Source of the DNA: Fremontodendron californicum
Lineage: Eukaryota; Streptophyta; Magnoliopsida; Malvales; Malvaceae
Assembly (NCBI GenBank): GCA_030761205.1
Contig: JAULJL010000024.1
Span: forward strand, 17,287,122 to 17,351,121
Length of the DNA stretch: 64,000 nucleotides
Direction: 5' to 3'
The notes beneath the pieces were generated by a model. That model had not been told where the DNA came from. It saw only the letters and a program-made list of their open reading frames with translations, and made no database searches. A program made the translations under genes and the position numbers. Of this stretch, positions 14,553 to 21,700 are shown piece by piece. Each line of letters opens with the position of its first letter. Positions within the stretch are counted from its first letter, which is position 1.

Positions 14553-17500
14553 AGTGCAGCAGTGAAGAAAAGAGAGAAAAGGTAATATTTCTGCTGATAA
14601 TTTACAATGCTAAAATTACAAGGTTTAAATAGAGAAAAAGAACCTACAAATCTGCCTAATTGACAGCCTATAAGTCTGCCTATAAATCTGCCTATAATTC
14701 TGCCTAAACAAATCTGTCTCAATCTCCTTAATTCTAGGATTTAACATTAACAACCTGATTAGGATCAGATTATGATTAGGATCAGATTATGCTACCTTAA
14801 TTCTAGGATTTACAAATCCCTAAGAATCTTGCCTGATTTTCTGCACTCCCCCTCAAGTTGGTGCATAGATGTCGATCATGCCCAACTTGCTGATTAGTGT
14901 CTCAAAATTGGTTCTAGGCAAGCTTTTAGTCAGACCATCAGCTAGCTGTTGATCTGTGGTTATAAATGGCATACACAATATTCTACTTTCCAGTTTTTCC
15001 TTAATGAAATGTCTGTCAATCTCAATATGCTTTGTTCAGTCATGTTGAACTGGGTTGTTAGCTATGCAGATAGCAGCTTTATTATCACAAAACAATTTCA
15101 TAGGAGATTTTGAACTTAGCTTTAGTTCTTCAAGCACTCTCTTCAGCCACATTATTTCACATACACCATTAGCCATAGCTCGAAATTCAGCTTCTACACT
15201 GCTTCGAGCAACCACATTTTGCTTCTTGCTCCTCCATATTACTAAGTTTCCCCATAGGAATGTACAGTAGCCAGAGGTGGATCTTCTGTCAGTAATTGAT
15301 CCTGCCCAATCTGCATCTGTGAATATTTCCACTGTTCTTGAATCCCCTTTCTTGAACCACAATCCTTTTCCAGGTGTACCTTTTAAGTACCTAAGAACTC
15401 GATAGACAGCTTCTAAATGTTCCTCATATGGGGAATGCATAAACTGACTTACCACACTGACTGCAAAAGCAATGTCAGGCCTTGTGTGGGACAGATAAAT
15501 TAATTTCCCAACGAGACGTTGATACATCCCTTTTTCCACTGGTACTCCTTCTGTCTTTTCTCCAAGCTTTTGATTAGTATCCATTGGTGTGTCACTAGGC
15601 TTACATCCACTCATTCCAGTTTCTCTTAGCAAATCTAAGACATACTTCCTTTGGGATAATACAATGCCTTTTTGTGATCTTCCAACCTCCATTCACAAGA
15701 AATATCGTAAGGATCCCAAATCTTTGATCTCGAATTCAGCAGCAAGACATTTTTTCAATCTAGCCAACTCATTATCATCACTTCCAGTAAGAATTATATC
15801 ATCAACATAGACAATCAAAATGGCCATCTTCCCTGTACCTGTATGTTTTATGAACATTGTATGATCAGTTTGTGCTTGACAATAGCCTTGATTGTTTTAC
15901 TGACCTTGTGAATCGTTCAAACCAAGCTCTTGGAGACTGTTTCAATCCGTACAGTGACCTTTTTAGCTTACACATTTTAGTTCCAAACTGATCTTCAAAT
16001 CCTGGAGGAGCATCCATAAAAACTTCTTCTTCTAATTCTCCGTTAAAAAAGGCATTCTTAACATCTAGTTGGTGTAGAGGCCACTCAAGATTCACAGCTA
16101 AAGATAAAAGTACTCTTACTGTGTTTAGTTTTGCCACTGGTGCAAATGTCTCCTGGTAATCTATCCCATGGGTTTGTGTAAAGCCTTTTGCAACCAGTCT
16201 TGCCTTGTAACGTTCTAGAGTTCCATCTGATTTGAACTTTATTGAAAACACCCATTTGCATCCCACAGGTGTCTTCCCTTTGGGTAAATAGACCTTTTCC
16301 CATGTGCCATTTTTTTTCAGTGCATTCATCTCCTCAAAGACTGCCTCCTTCCATTCGGGAACTTTTAGAGCTTCCTGTTATTCTTTGGAACATCCACACT
16401 AGACAATTGTGAGGTAAAAGCAAGAAAAGAGGGTGACAATTTTTCATAAGACACATATTTTGATAATGGATGTTTAGTACAACTTCTGACACCTTTCCTA
16501 AGTGCAATAGGAAAATCAAAACTGTCAGTTTGTGAGGGACATGACTCAGATGGAATACCTGAATTTGGAGGATCAAAGATTTCTGGTTCTGGATTCGGGA
16601 CAGACTTCTGGTTCTGCATAGTTGTGATTGCTCCCTTAGTTTGAATCTGTTTTTTCCTTGAGTAGACACGAAGCTCAGAATTTTTCTCAGTTTCTGGTCT
16701 AGTTTCAATGTCTTGTTGTGGCATTAAAGTAAGCTTCCTTTCTTTCATAGGTGATTTACCTGATTCTAAACTATCCAAGTTATTATTGATAGGCTGTACC
16801 AAGATGTTAAAATCAGTGGGTAGATGTGAATCAGTGGGTAGGTGTGATTTTTGCTCAAGATCACAAACACTGTCAATTTTTCCAAGTTCAAGTTCAATTA
16901 ACGAGTCTTCATACTGATTCTCCCCCTGAAAAGGAGTGTCAAAAAAACTTTGGGATTCAAAAAATGTGACATCCATAGTGACAAATTTTTTTTTTTGTTT
17001 GAGGATCAAAACACCTATATCCTTTTTGTGTTGGAGAGTAACCAAGGAAAACACATTTTAAAGCTCTTGGGTCTAACTTACTACGGTTGTGATTATGGAT
17101 ATGAACAAATGCAACACAACCAAACACTTTTAGAGGTAAGTTAGAAATCAGCCTTGTCAAAGGAAAAAACTCATTAAATCTGTTTTTTGGTGTTTGAAAA
17201 TTCAAAACTCTTGATGGCATTCTGTTTATTAGGTATGTAGCAGTGAGAATAGCTTCCCCCCATAAGTATTTAGGTACCTTAGTTGTAAACATTAAGGACC
17301 TAGCCACTTCTAAGAGATGTTTATTTTTCCTTTCTGCCACTCCATTTTGTTGTCGTGTATCAATGCAAGAACTTTGATGAACAATTGCTTTTTCCAAAAA
17401 ATAGTTGCCCAGAATATGATTAAAGTACTCTTTTCCATTATCACTTCGAAAAACTTGAATTTTTTCTTGAAATTGAGTCTCAACCATATTGTAAAAGGAT

Positions 17501-20500
17501 TTGAAAATGTTTCCTACCTCTGATTTTTCTTTTAGTAAATAGACCCAACAAATACGAGTGTGATCATCAATAAAGGTTAGAAACCATTTTTTACCAGAAA
17601 TTGTTGCAGTTTTACAAGGACCCCACACATCACTATGAATGAGAGCAAATGGTTTAGAAAACTTATAAGATTGAATTGGAAAAGAAACTCGATGATGTTT
17701 AGCAATTTGACAAATATCACACTGAAATGAAGATGGATTTTTATTCTTGAATAAGTTTGGAAATAGGTACTTCAAATATTGAAAGTTTGGATGGCCTAGT
17801 CTAAAATGCCATAACATTACTTCATCGTTACTAGAAATAGAAACTGACCGGAGACCGGTTATTTGTGCTTGTCCACGTATGGAACTTTCATCTTCAAAAT
17901 AATAGAGTCCATCACTTTCCCTAGCATTGCCAATCATCTTCCCCGAATCCAGTGCCTGAAATTCACAGTGGTTTGGGAAAAATTTAGCACAACAGTTTAA
18001 GTCATGGGTTAGTTTACTAATAGATAACAAATTGCAAGAGAGGTTGGGGACATGAAGGACATTATGAATGACAAAAGTTTTGAGATGGCTACAGATCCTT
18101 TTCCAGCAATTGCTGAAAGAGAACCATCAGCAATCTTAATTTTCTGGTTGCCTGCACATGGACTATAAGAGGAAAACAGTTTAGAACATCCTGTCATATG
18201 ATCAGTTGCACCTGAATCAATGACCCATGGGTAATTAGAGTTAACAGACACATTGAATGCTATGGCTTGAAGATAATTACCTTTTTGGGCTAGGGAACAA
18301 GAGGAAGACACATTTGAAAATTGTGTGGATTGAAAAAGTTTATACAGTTGGTCTAACTGTTCCTTACTGAAAGAAGATGTCTCATTAATTCCCCCTGAAC
18401 CATTTGAAGCCTCTTGCTCTGAAGTGCTTGTTTGGAATGCCTTTGAGTCACGGTTGAATGATCGCGGTTTCCAATTCGAAGGCTTTCCATGTAGCTCCCA
18501 ACATGTCTCCCTTGTGTGGCGTGGTTTGTTGCAATGATCACACCACACTTTGTCTCCTTTTCTGGATTGTCGAGGGTTATTATGGTTGGCTTTAGTAACA
18601 AGAGCAGAGGCTTCGGTAGGAGATTGGTTACTGTCTCCTAACATGATTTTCCTTCTTCCTGCTTCTCTTCTAACTTCAGCAAATACCTCATGAAGAGATG
18701 GCAGTGGCTGTTTTCCAAGTATACGGCCTCGTACCTCGTCCAAACTTCTATTCAAACCTACCAGAAATAGATAAACTTTGTCATTCTCTATTCTTTTCAT
18801 GTATCTTACATGATCATTAGCATTCTCCCACATGTCATTGTAACATAAATCCAACTCTTGCCAAAGTCCCCTCATCTCATTGTAATATTCCGTCACATCA
18901 CGATCACCCTGTTTGGAGTGCCACAACTTTGTCTTCAATTCAAAGATTTGGGAAGAGTTCTCCAAGTCTGAATACATTTCACGAACACTATCCCAGACAT
19001 CTTTGGCGGTTGGCAAAAACATATATGTTTTTCCAATTGTTGGCTCCATGGAATTGACCAGCCAGGCAGTGACTAATGAATTTTCTGACCTCCATATTCT
19101 GAACGAAGGATCATCTTCGGCAGGTTTCTTTGTCTCGCCCGTCAAGTGGCCAAGTTTTCCCTTGCCGTCGATCATTAGTTTGATTGACTGTGCCCATTCT
19201 AGATAGTTTTTACCGTTCAATTTGTGAACGATTAATTGGAGAGATGGATTATCAAATCCATTTATTTGCACAACAGGGTTTACCGAAGTTCCACTGGTGT
19301 TGACACCAGAGGATGGTAAACCTCTTTCTCCGGTCATGGCTGTTTTAACCATCAAGATTTCTTCCTCAAGGCTCTGATACCATGAGTGCAGCAGTGAAGA
19401 AAAGAGAGAAAAGGTAATATTTCTGCTGATAATTTACAATGCTGAAATTACAAGGTTTAAATAGAGAAAAAGAACCTACAAATCTGCCTAATTGACAGCC
19501 TATAAGTCTGCCTATAAATCTGCCTATAATTCTGCCTAAACAAATCTGTCTCAATCTCCTTAATTCTAGGATTTAACATTAACAACCTGATTAGGATCAG
19601 ATTATGATTAGGATCAGATTATGCTACCTTAATTCTAGGATTTACAAATCCCTAAGAATCTTGCTTGATTTTCTGCAATATTACATAAATGTTTTAGCAT
19701 GCCTTGTTATTTCTGAATCTAAGATTTCTCACTGGAGGAGTTTTTCTACTTTCTTACAGAGGAGATCTGAAAAGTCCAAATCAGTTGAGGTGATTGGGTT
19801 TGCTACTTCAGCAATCTCAGTCCTTAGTAATGCTGAATTATCCATTTCTGATGACGGGTACTCCCTTGTACATATGGATGTGGATCAGTGGTTCCTTCCA
19901 ATGCCTTCTCCAGTTAAGGCCGCTATCTTTGAAAGTTTTGCACGACAAAATATGACCGAGTCTGAAATTGATGTCACTCCTAGTATAAAGCAATTTGTTA
20001 AGAGCAATTATGGGTTCCCAACTGATAGCAGCACAGAATTTATATATTCAGACTGCTTACAAGCTCTTTTCAGTAAGCTGGTCCTTTGCTGCATTCAGGA
20101 AAGGGGAACTATGTGCTTTCCAGCTGGCTCAAATGGCAATTATGTTTCTGTTGCCAAGTTTTTGAAAGCGAACATTGTAAATATTCCCACAAACTCTGAA
20201 GAAGGCTTTAAGCTGACAGAGGATATACTCAACAAAGCACTTGAGACTGTGAAAAAGCCATGGGTATATATTTCTGGTCCAACAATCAGCCCAACTGGCT
20301 TGCTTTACAGCAACAAAGAGATGGAAAGCATTTTAACTGCATGCGCAAGATTTGGGGCAAGAGTGGTGATTGATACTTCATTCTCAGGACTAGAATTCGA
20401 ATTTGAAGGTTGGGGTGGCTGGAATCTAGGGGGCTGTTTGTCAAAACTATCTTCCTCTGGCAACCCCTCTTTCAATGTTTCTCTGCTTGGAGGACTGTCT

Positions 20501-21553
20501 CTGAAACTGCTTAGTGGAGCACTCAAATGTGCTTTCTTGGCTCTAAACGAACCACTTTTAATTGATGCATTTCATAGCTTTCCTGGCTTGAGCAAACCTC
20601 ATTGTACAGATAAATATGCAATCAAGAAGTTGCTGGCTCTGAGAAAGCAGAAAGGAGGCATGTTGGATGTTGTCACAGAACAAATAAGAAATTTGGAAAA
20701 CAGAGCTAAGCGTTTGAAAGAGGTAAAACTTTTCTCCCCCTTCCATCCCTGAGGTGTTTGCTCTCATCGCCTTTGTATCTCTTAACATGGTGTGAAATAT
20801 ATACTTAAAGCAGGTTGGATTAATATCTTATCACACTACTTTTGTAAAAAACAAGCAATTGATCTACGTCAATTACTAAACTGATTTTACAGTAATTACA
20901 GCCAGCTATGTTACTCGGACTCGGGTGCGAGTGTCGGATATATGTATGTGTCCGACACGGGTATGTTCAATTTTTTTCTAAGCTTTTTGAGGATCCTTGG
21001 AGGGTAATATCCCCATATCCATGTCTGAATATGTGTCGGACAATGGTATTTCAAGAAAAATGAAGAGTCGGAACAGCCAGTTACTGCCAAATCAAGTTAT
21101 CCTATCCCTGGCATAGTCTTATTTATTGTCCTTGAGTGGACTGTTTCGAATGCTAGATTTGTAAGTGACATTTTTTTCCTCAAACTTTGCACTTTAATTA
21201 ACTTTTCTTTGTTACTATTCTTGTAATAGGTCCTTGAAAAATGTGGGTGGGATGTGCTTAGACCCTGTGCTGGTGTTTCAATGGTGGCAAAGCCCTCTTT
21301 CCTCGACAAGACTGTAAAGCTCAACCATTCACTTAAATACACAGGCGGTGGTGAAAAGGATGCCACCTATGAAGTTAAGCTAAACGACTCGACGATGAGG
21401 GAAGCCATTGCCAAGACAACTGGCTTGTGCATCAACAGTGGCTCATGGACTGGAATTCCTGGCTACTGTCGCTTCACATTTGCCTTGGAAGATAGTGAAT
21501 TTGAGCAAGCATTGGCTTGCTTACTCAAATTTAAAAGCATAGTCCACAACTGA
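1..21553 (+). CDS. MMT1: Methionine S-methyltransferase (MMT), 5'-truncated by window edge, ten exons
   Basis: The enzyme transfers a methyl group from S-adenosylmethionine to methionine, giving S-methylmethionine, in the cytosol. Visible exons are 1-41, 137-232, 7129-7317, 7389-7577, 7673-7909, 9313-9447, 11324-11641, 11816-11995, 19760-20722 and 21230-21553. From base 3 they join in phase 0 into 889 codons without a stop; the family is about 1,070 residues, so roughly the first 180 are missing. The first four visible exons finish the methyltransferase domain (IVGCIPQ, ILNPNPEAM, GLGLIARAVEEG, IMIFNMGGRPGQG). The rest is the aminotransferase-like C-terminal domain (VVFPSR, LAIVDEHLTR, LKPQVVVTG, LFLDISDHFELSSLP, YYYGC, WVYISGPTISPTGL, VVIDTSFSGLEFEFEGWGGW, GSWTGIPGYCRF). 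All introns are GT-AG except a GC-AG one at 7318-7388. Two introns have been enlarged to 6.9 and 7.8 kb by Copia insertions. No disabling lesion was seen. Identification is by recognised family motifs. Confidence 0.95.
137..232 (+). CDS. MMT1: MMT exon, methyltransferase domain
   Basis: 32 codons in phase 0. It contains the NPNPEAM stretch, in the place where many AdoMet methyltransferases carry an NPPY-type motif, and ends in SLSNYCALQ. The donor GT is at 233. The next intron is 6.9 kb because Copia element 1 lies in it. Confidence 0.92.
1063..1374 (+). repeat. 5' LTR of Copia element 1
   Basis: Starts TGTTGACAAAG and ends ATTCTACA. It carries a TATA-like box (CTATATAAG near 1274) which, within the MMT intron, points the same way as the gene. 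Confidence 0.94.
1375..1386 (+). other. Primer-binding site of Copia element 1
   Basis: TGGTATCAGAGC follows the LTR directly and complements the 3' end of plant initiator methionine tRNA. Confidence 0.9.
1417..2516 (+). pseudogene. Copia element 1 gag, broken by stops
   Basis: The protein starts MTGKPPTFPWG and has the Copia gag retention block LNGKNYLPWSRSVEMVIRGK. Reading on in the same frame meets four stops, at 1807, 2017, 2242 and 2335, with no frameshift between them. At 1807 and 2335 the homologous Copia element 2 has tryptophan, so these look like G-to-A changes of TGG. The zinc knuckle (CDHC...C) has lost its histidine: asparagine stands where element 2 has histidine. The gag end is cut off by the MITE at 2525. 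Confidence 0.85.
2525..2982. mobile_element. hAT-type MITE made largely of GAGCTC repeats, nested in Copia element 1
   Basis: The 458-bp insert has a perfect 8-bp target duplication GTCACAAC (2517-2524 and 2983-2990). Its ends are TAGGGCTGTAA and, as reverse complement, TAGGGGTGTAAA, typical of hAT ends. The inside is mostly overlapping GAGCTCGAGCTCG units, self-complementary over long stretches and open in several frames by composition only. It splits gag from the protease region, so it arrived after the Copia. Confidence 0.92.
2991..6317 (+). pseudogene. Copia element 1 pol (PR, IN, RT, RNaseH), multiply broken
   Basis: The protease centre reads WVIVFRATDHMTG where element 2 has WVIDSGATDHMTG, so the catalytic aspartate is lost (about 3070-3105). 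The GAG-pre-integrase and integrase core follow at 3482-4250 (LWHSGLGHPSFQYLK, HSDIWGP, FIDDHTRITWVYLL, RTDNGREY), with a frameshift near 3890. RT runs about 4800-5560 (YKARLVAKGFTQT, LYGLKQ, YVDDIILTGND) with frameshifts near 4915 and 5160. RNaseH remnants reach 6317 (YCDNKAAISI, HVEVDRHFI, VADVLTKAL). Stops and shifts exclude a working polyprotein. Confidence 0.9.
6325..6636 (+). repeat. 3' LTR of Copia element 1
   Basis: Same 312-bp length as the 5' LTR and about ten substitutions from it. Preceded by the purine tract at 6315-6324 and followed by the CTTAT duplication. Confidence 0.94.
7129..7317 (+). CDS. MMT1: MMT exon, methyltransferase domain, followed by a GC donor
   Basis: 63 codons, GFVEDQFGLGL to WQTKVLQ. 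The exon ends in CAG and the intron begins GCAAGT, so this is a GC-AG intron of only 71 bp. Using the GC site keeps the frame and the conserved join KVLQ-A-DTDISALVEIEK. The nearest upstream GT would lose the last three residues. Confidence 0.92.
7389..7577 (+). CDS. MMT1: MMT exon
   Basis: 63 codons, from AGDTDISALVEIEK to YSCQLRQPNQ, containing EFFMGLSGDQPICARTAWAY. Acceptor TTACAG, donor GTGGCA. Confidence 0.93.
7673..7909 (+). CDS. MMT1: MMT exon, start of the aminotransferase-like part
   Basis: 79 codons, from VKVIFEFLKSGFQEISSSLD to TYHHIPLTSD, with DEKIPFLAYLASVLKE and the proline/aromatic run FPYEPPAGCKRFRNLIAGFL. Acceptor CTGACAG, donor GTAAGA. Confidence 0.93.
7910..9312 (+). other. 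MMT intron without recognised element
   Basis: 1.4 kb of AT-rich intron. A loosely repeated phrase containing ATGTAACTGT(T/C)TATTAA occurs near 8200 and 8335. Nothing else is supported. Confidence 0.6.
9313..9447 (+). CDS. MMT1: MMT exon
   Basis: 45 codons: NVVVFPSRTVAIENALRLF, then SPRLAIVDEHLTRNLPRQW, ending TSLAVE. The acceptor is ATGCAAG and the donor GTATGG. A hAT-like MITE begins only 18 bp after the donor. Confidence 0.92.
9466..9983. mobile_element. hAT-type MITE in an MMT intron, same family as 2525-2982
   Basis: Ends are TAGGTGTGTAAATGA and, as reverse complement, TAGAGGTGTAATCA. The 8-bp flanks TTTGTGAT (9458-9465) and TTAGTGAT (9984-9991) match at seven of eight bases. The inside has degenerate GAGCT/GAGCTCGAG phrases like the element in Copia 1, but is more decayed. 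It begins 18 bp downstream of an MMT splice donor. Confidence 0.82.
10831..11037. mobile_element. Stowaway-like (Tc1/mariner) MITE in an MMT intron
   Basis: The ends are CTCCATTTCAAA and, as reverse complement, CTCCCTCTATTTCAAAG, the usual plant CTCCCTCCGT-type end. The dinucleotides outside are TA (left) and CA (right), so one target base has changed. The interior, about 207 bp, has no coding capacity. Confidence 0.7.
11324..11641 (+). CDS. MMT1: MMT exon, cofactor-binding-like region of the aminotransferase-like domain
   Basis: 106 codons, starting TAETGLSEDVVTVIEAPRQ and containing LKPQVVVTG and LFLDISDHFELSSLP, ending AAILCGLVKNQ. Acceptor GTTGCAG, donor GTATAT. A second AG seven bases on would shift the frame, so the first is used. 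Confidence 0.92.
11816..11995 (+). CDS. MMT1: MMT exon
   Basis: 60 codons, VYSDLEVAFVISEEEA to LLAFQLTDRHPHPE, with SKTVEVLEGNTSLISQ and YYYGCIFHE. Acceptor TCACAG. The donor GTTTGT opens the 7.8-kb intron holding Copia element 2. Confidence 0.92.
12652..12836 (+). mobile_element. ATGTTACTC MITE, copy 1 (in the large MMT intron)
   Basis: About 185 bp. Ends are GTATGTTGCTTCGACTC and, as reverse complement, CTATGTTACTCGGACTC. The 8-bp target duplication GTTTTAGC (12644-12651 and 12837-12844) is perfect. The inside holds CGTGTC/TCCGACAC-type repeats. Copies 2 and 3 are at 20906-21072 and 34909-35098. The 8-bp duplication suggests hAT, though the ends are not classical hAT ends and a 9-bp Mutator-type duplication with one mismatch is possible. 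Confidence 0.88.
13289..14067. mobile_element. Possible third, decayed GAGCT-rich hAT-type repeat
   Basis: It begins near TAGGGGTGTATCAGC and ends near CGTAATAGCCCTG, with GAGCTCG/GAGCTGAGC phrases at both ends. No clean target duplication was found (GGTGAGAT against GGTGAGGA), and the middle does not resemble the family, so it may be composite. Confidence 0.4.
14551..14845 (-). repeat. 3' LTR of Copia element 2
   Basis: 295 bp. On the minus strand it starts TGCAGAAAATC and ends GCTGCACTCA. It contains several copies of an AGGCAGA(T/C)TTATAGGCAGA-like phrase. Two differences from the other LTR were counted. Confidence 0.94.
14853..17054 (-). pseudogene. Copia element 2 reverse transcriptase and RNase H
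   Basis: Integrase tail and linker occupy 17054-16383. A one-base loss near 16379 precedes RT (WVFSIKFKSDGTLERYKARL, LHQLDVKNAFFNGEL, LYGLKQSPRAWFERF). A further shift near 15885 precedes the YVDDIILTGSDD catalytic centre (about 15795-15830). A TGA replaces a glycine codon in FLGMEV at 15693-15695. RNase H (DADWAGS, YCTFLWGN, SVEAEFRAMA, FCDNKAAICI) is interrupted at 15033-15035, where a CGA arginine codon of HDRTKH has become TGA. The protein would end at 14853, overlapping the purine tract. Confidence 0.9.
16957..18030 (-). pseudogene. Copia element 2 integrase
   Basis: GAG-pre-integrase (LWHFRLGHPNFQYLKYLF; zinc-binding CDICQIAKHH) is followed by the rve core: HSDVWGP, FIDDHTRICWVYLLKE, RSDNGKEYF and QQNGVAERKNKHLLEVARS, so the D, D, E triad is present. 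After FLGYSPTQKGYRCFDPQTKKK the frame is lost at a run of 11 A on the minus strand (16986-16996). Ten would restore the conserved FVTMDVTFF. Confidence 0.92.
18064..19352 (-). pseudogene. Copia element 2 gag and protease
   Basis: The ATG at 19352-19350 starts a Copia gag (LNGKNYLEWAQSIKLMIDGK; WLVNSMEPTIG). It has an intact zinc knuckle C-X2-C-X4-H-X4-C (CDHC, H, C near 18500-18545) and an intact protease centre WVIDSGATDHMTG (about 18190-18230). Near 18068-18080 a one-base shift sends the frame into a wrong tail, while the conserved continuation (LSCNLLSISKLTHDLNC) lies in the next frame. Gag itself is open for about 430 codons. Confidence 0.9.
19383..19677 (-). repeat. 5' LTR of Copia element 2
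   Basis: 295 bp, next to the primer-binding site at 19371-19382 and to the ATATT target duplication. It ends 82 bp before the next MMT exon (19760), so the MMT branch point and acceptor must lie in that 82-bp remainder. Confidence 0.94.
19760..20722 (+). CDS. MMT1: MMT largest visible exon, aminotransferase-like domain
   Basis: 321 codons without a stop, RRSEKSKSVEVIGF to RAKRLKE. It carries MDVDQWFLPMP, SIKQFVKSNYGFPT, WVYISGPTISPTGLLYS, VVIDTSFSGLEFEFEGWGGW and GLSLKLLSGALKCAFL. In the last motif a lysine (codon 20504-20506) sits about where class I/II aminotransferases hold their PLP lysine; that alignment is my inference. Acceptor TTACAG, donor GTAAAA. The exon is flanked by two copies of one MITE in opposite orientation. 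Confidence 0.93.
20906..21072 (-). mobile_element. ATGTTACTC MITE, copy 2 (last MMT intron, inverted to copy 1)
   Basis: Starts CTATGTTACTCGGACTCGGG, the reverse complement of the right end of copy 1. Flanked by a perfect 8-bp duplication ACAGCCAG (20898-20905 and 21073-21080). The right end is shortened. It occupies a third of the 507-bp intron before the last MMT exon. Confidence 0.86.
21230..21553 (+). CDS. MMT1: MMT last exon
   Basis: 107 codons and a TGA stop. VLEKCGWDVLRPCAGVSMV leads to the conserved C-terminal block NSGSWTGIPGYCRFTFALED. The acceptor is GTAATAG. Confidence 0.93.
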   Translation, partial: VLEKCGWDVLRPCAGVSMVAKPSFLDKTVKLNHSLKYTGGGEKDATYEVKLNDSTMREAIAKTTGLCINSGSWTGIPGYCRFTFALEDSEFEQALACLLKFKSIVHN

Positions 21554-21700
21554 AGTAAGCTATCATTACCTATTATCTACTTCATTGCTTTTACAACAAA
21601 GGCATTCCCACAGGTTTTTTTAAAGAAATTAAGTTGCCTTCTTTGATCTTATTTGCTTCGGCTACTGCTTAATAAAGCTATGGTTTCTTATTTCTTCCTT
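21554..21700 (+). promoter_or_regulatory. MMT 3' UTR with probable polyadenylation signal
   Basis: AATAAA lies at 21671-21676, 118 bases past the stop codon and before a T-rich stretch. This is a usual plant arrangement; the cleavage site is not determined. Confidence 0.5.

Larger units (their letters stand above)
14551..19677 (-). mobile_element. Copia element 2: young but broken Ty1/Copia retrotransposon, antisense in an MMT intron
   Basis: The two 295-bp LTRs (14551-14845 and 19383-19677) differ by eye at only two sites. The target duplication ATATT is perfect (14546-14550 and 19678-19682). On the minus strand the primer-binding site TGGTATCAGAGC lies at 19371-19382 and the purine tract at 14846-14855. 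It inserted at the edge of a (TA)n run (14517-14549). Gag-pol runs 19352 to 14853 on the minus strand. All domains are recognisable but at least six single lesions interrupt the frame. It makes up most of the 7.8-kb MMT intron. Confidence 0.97.
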
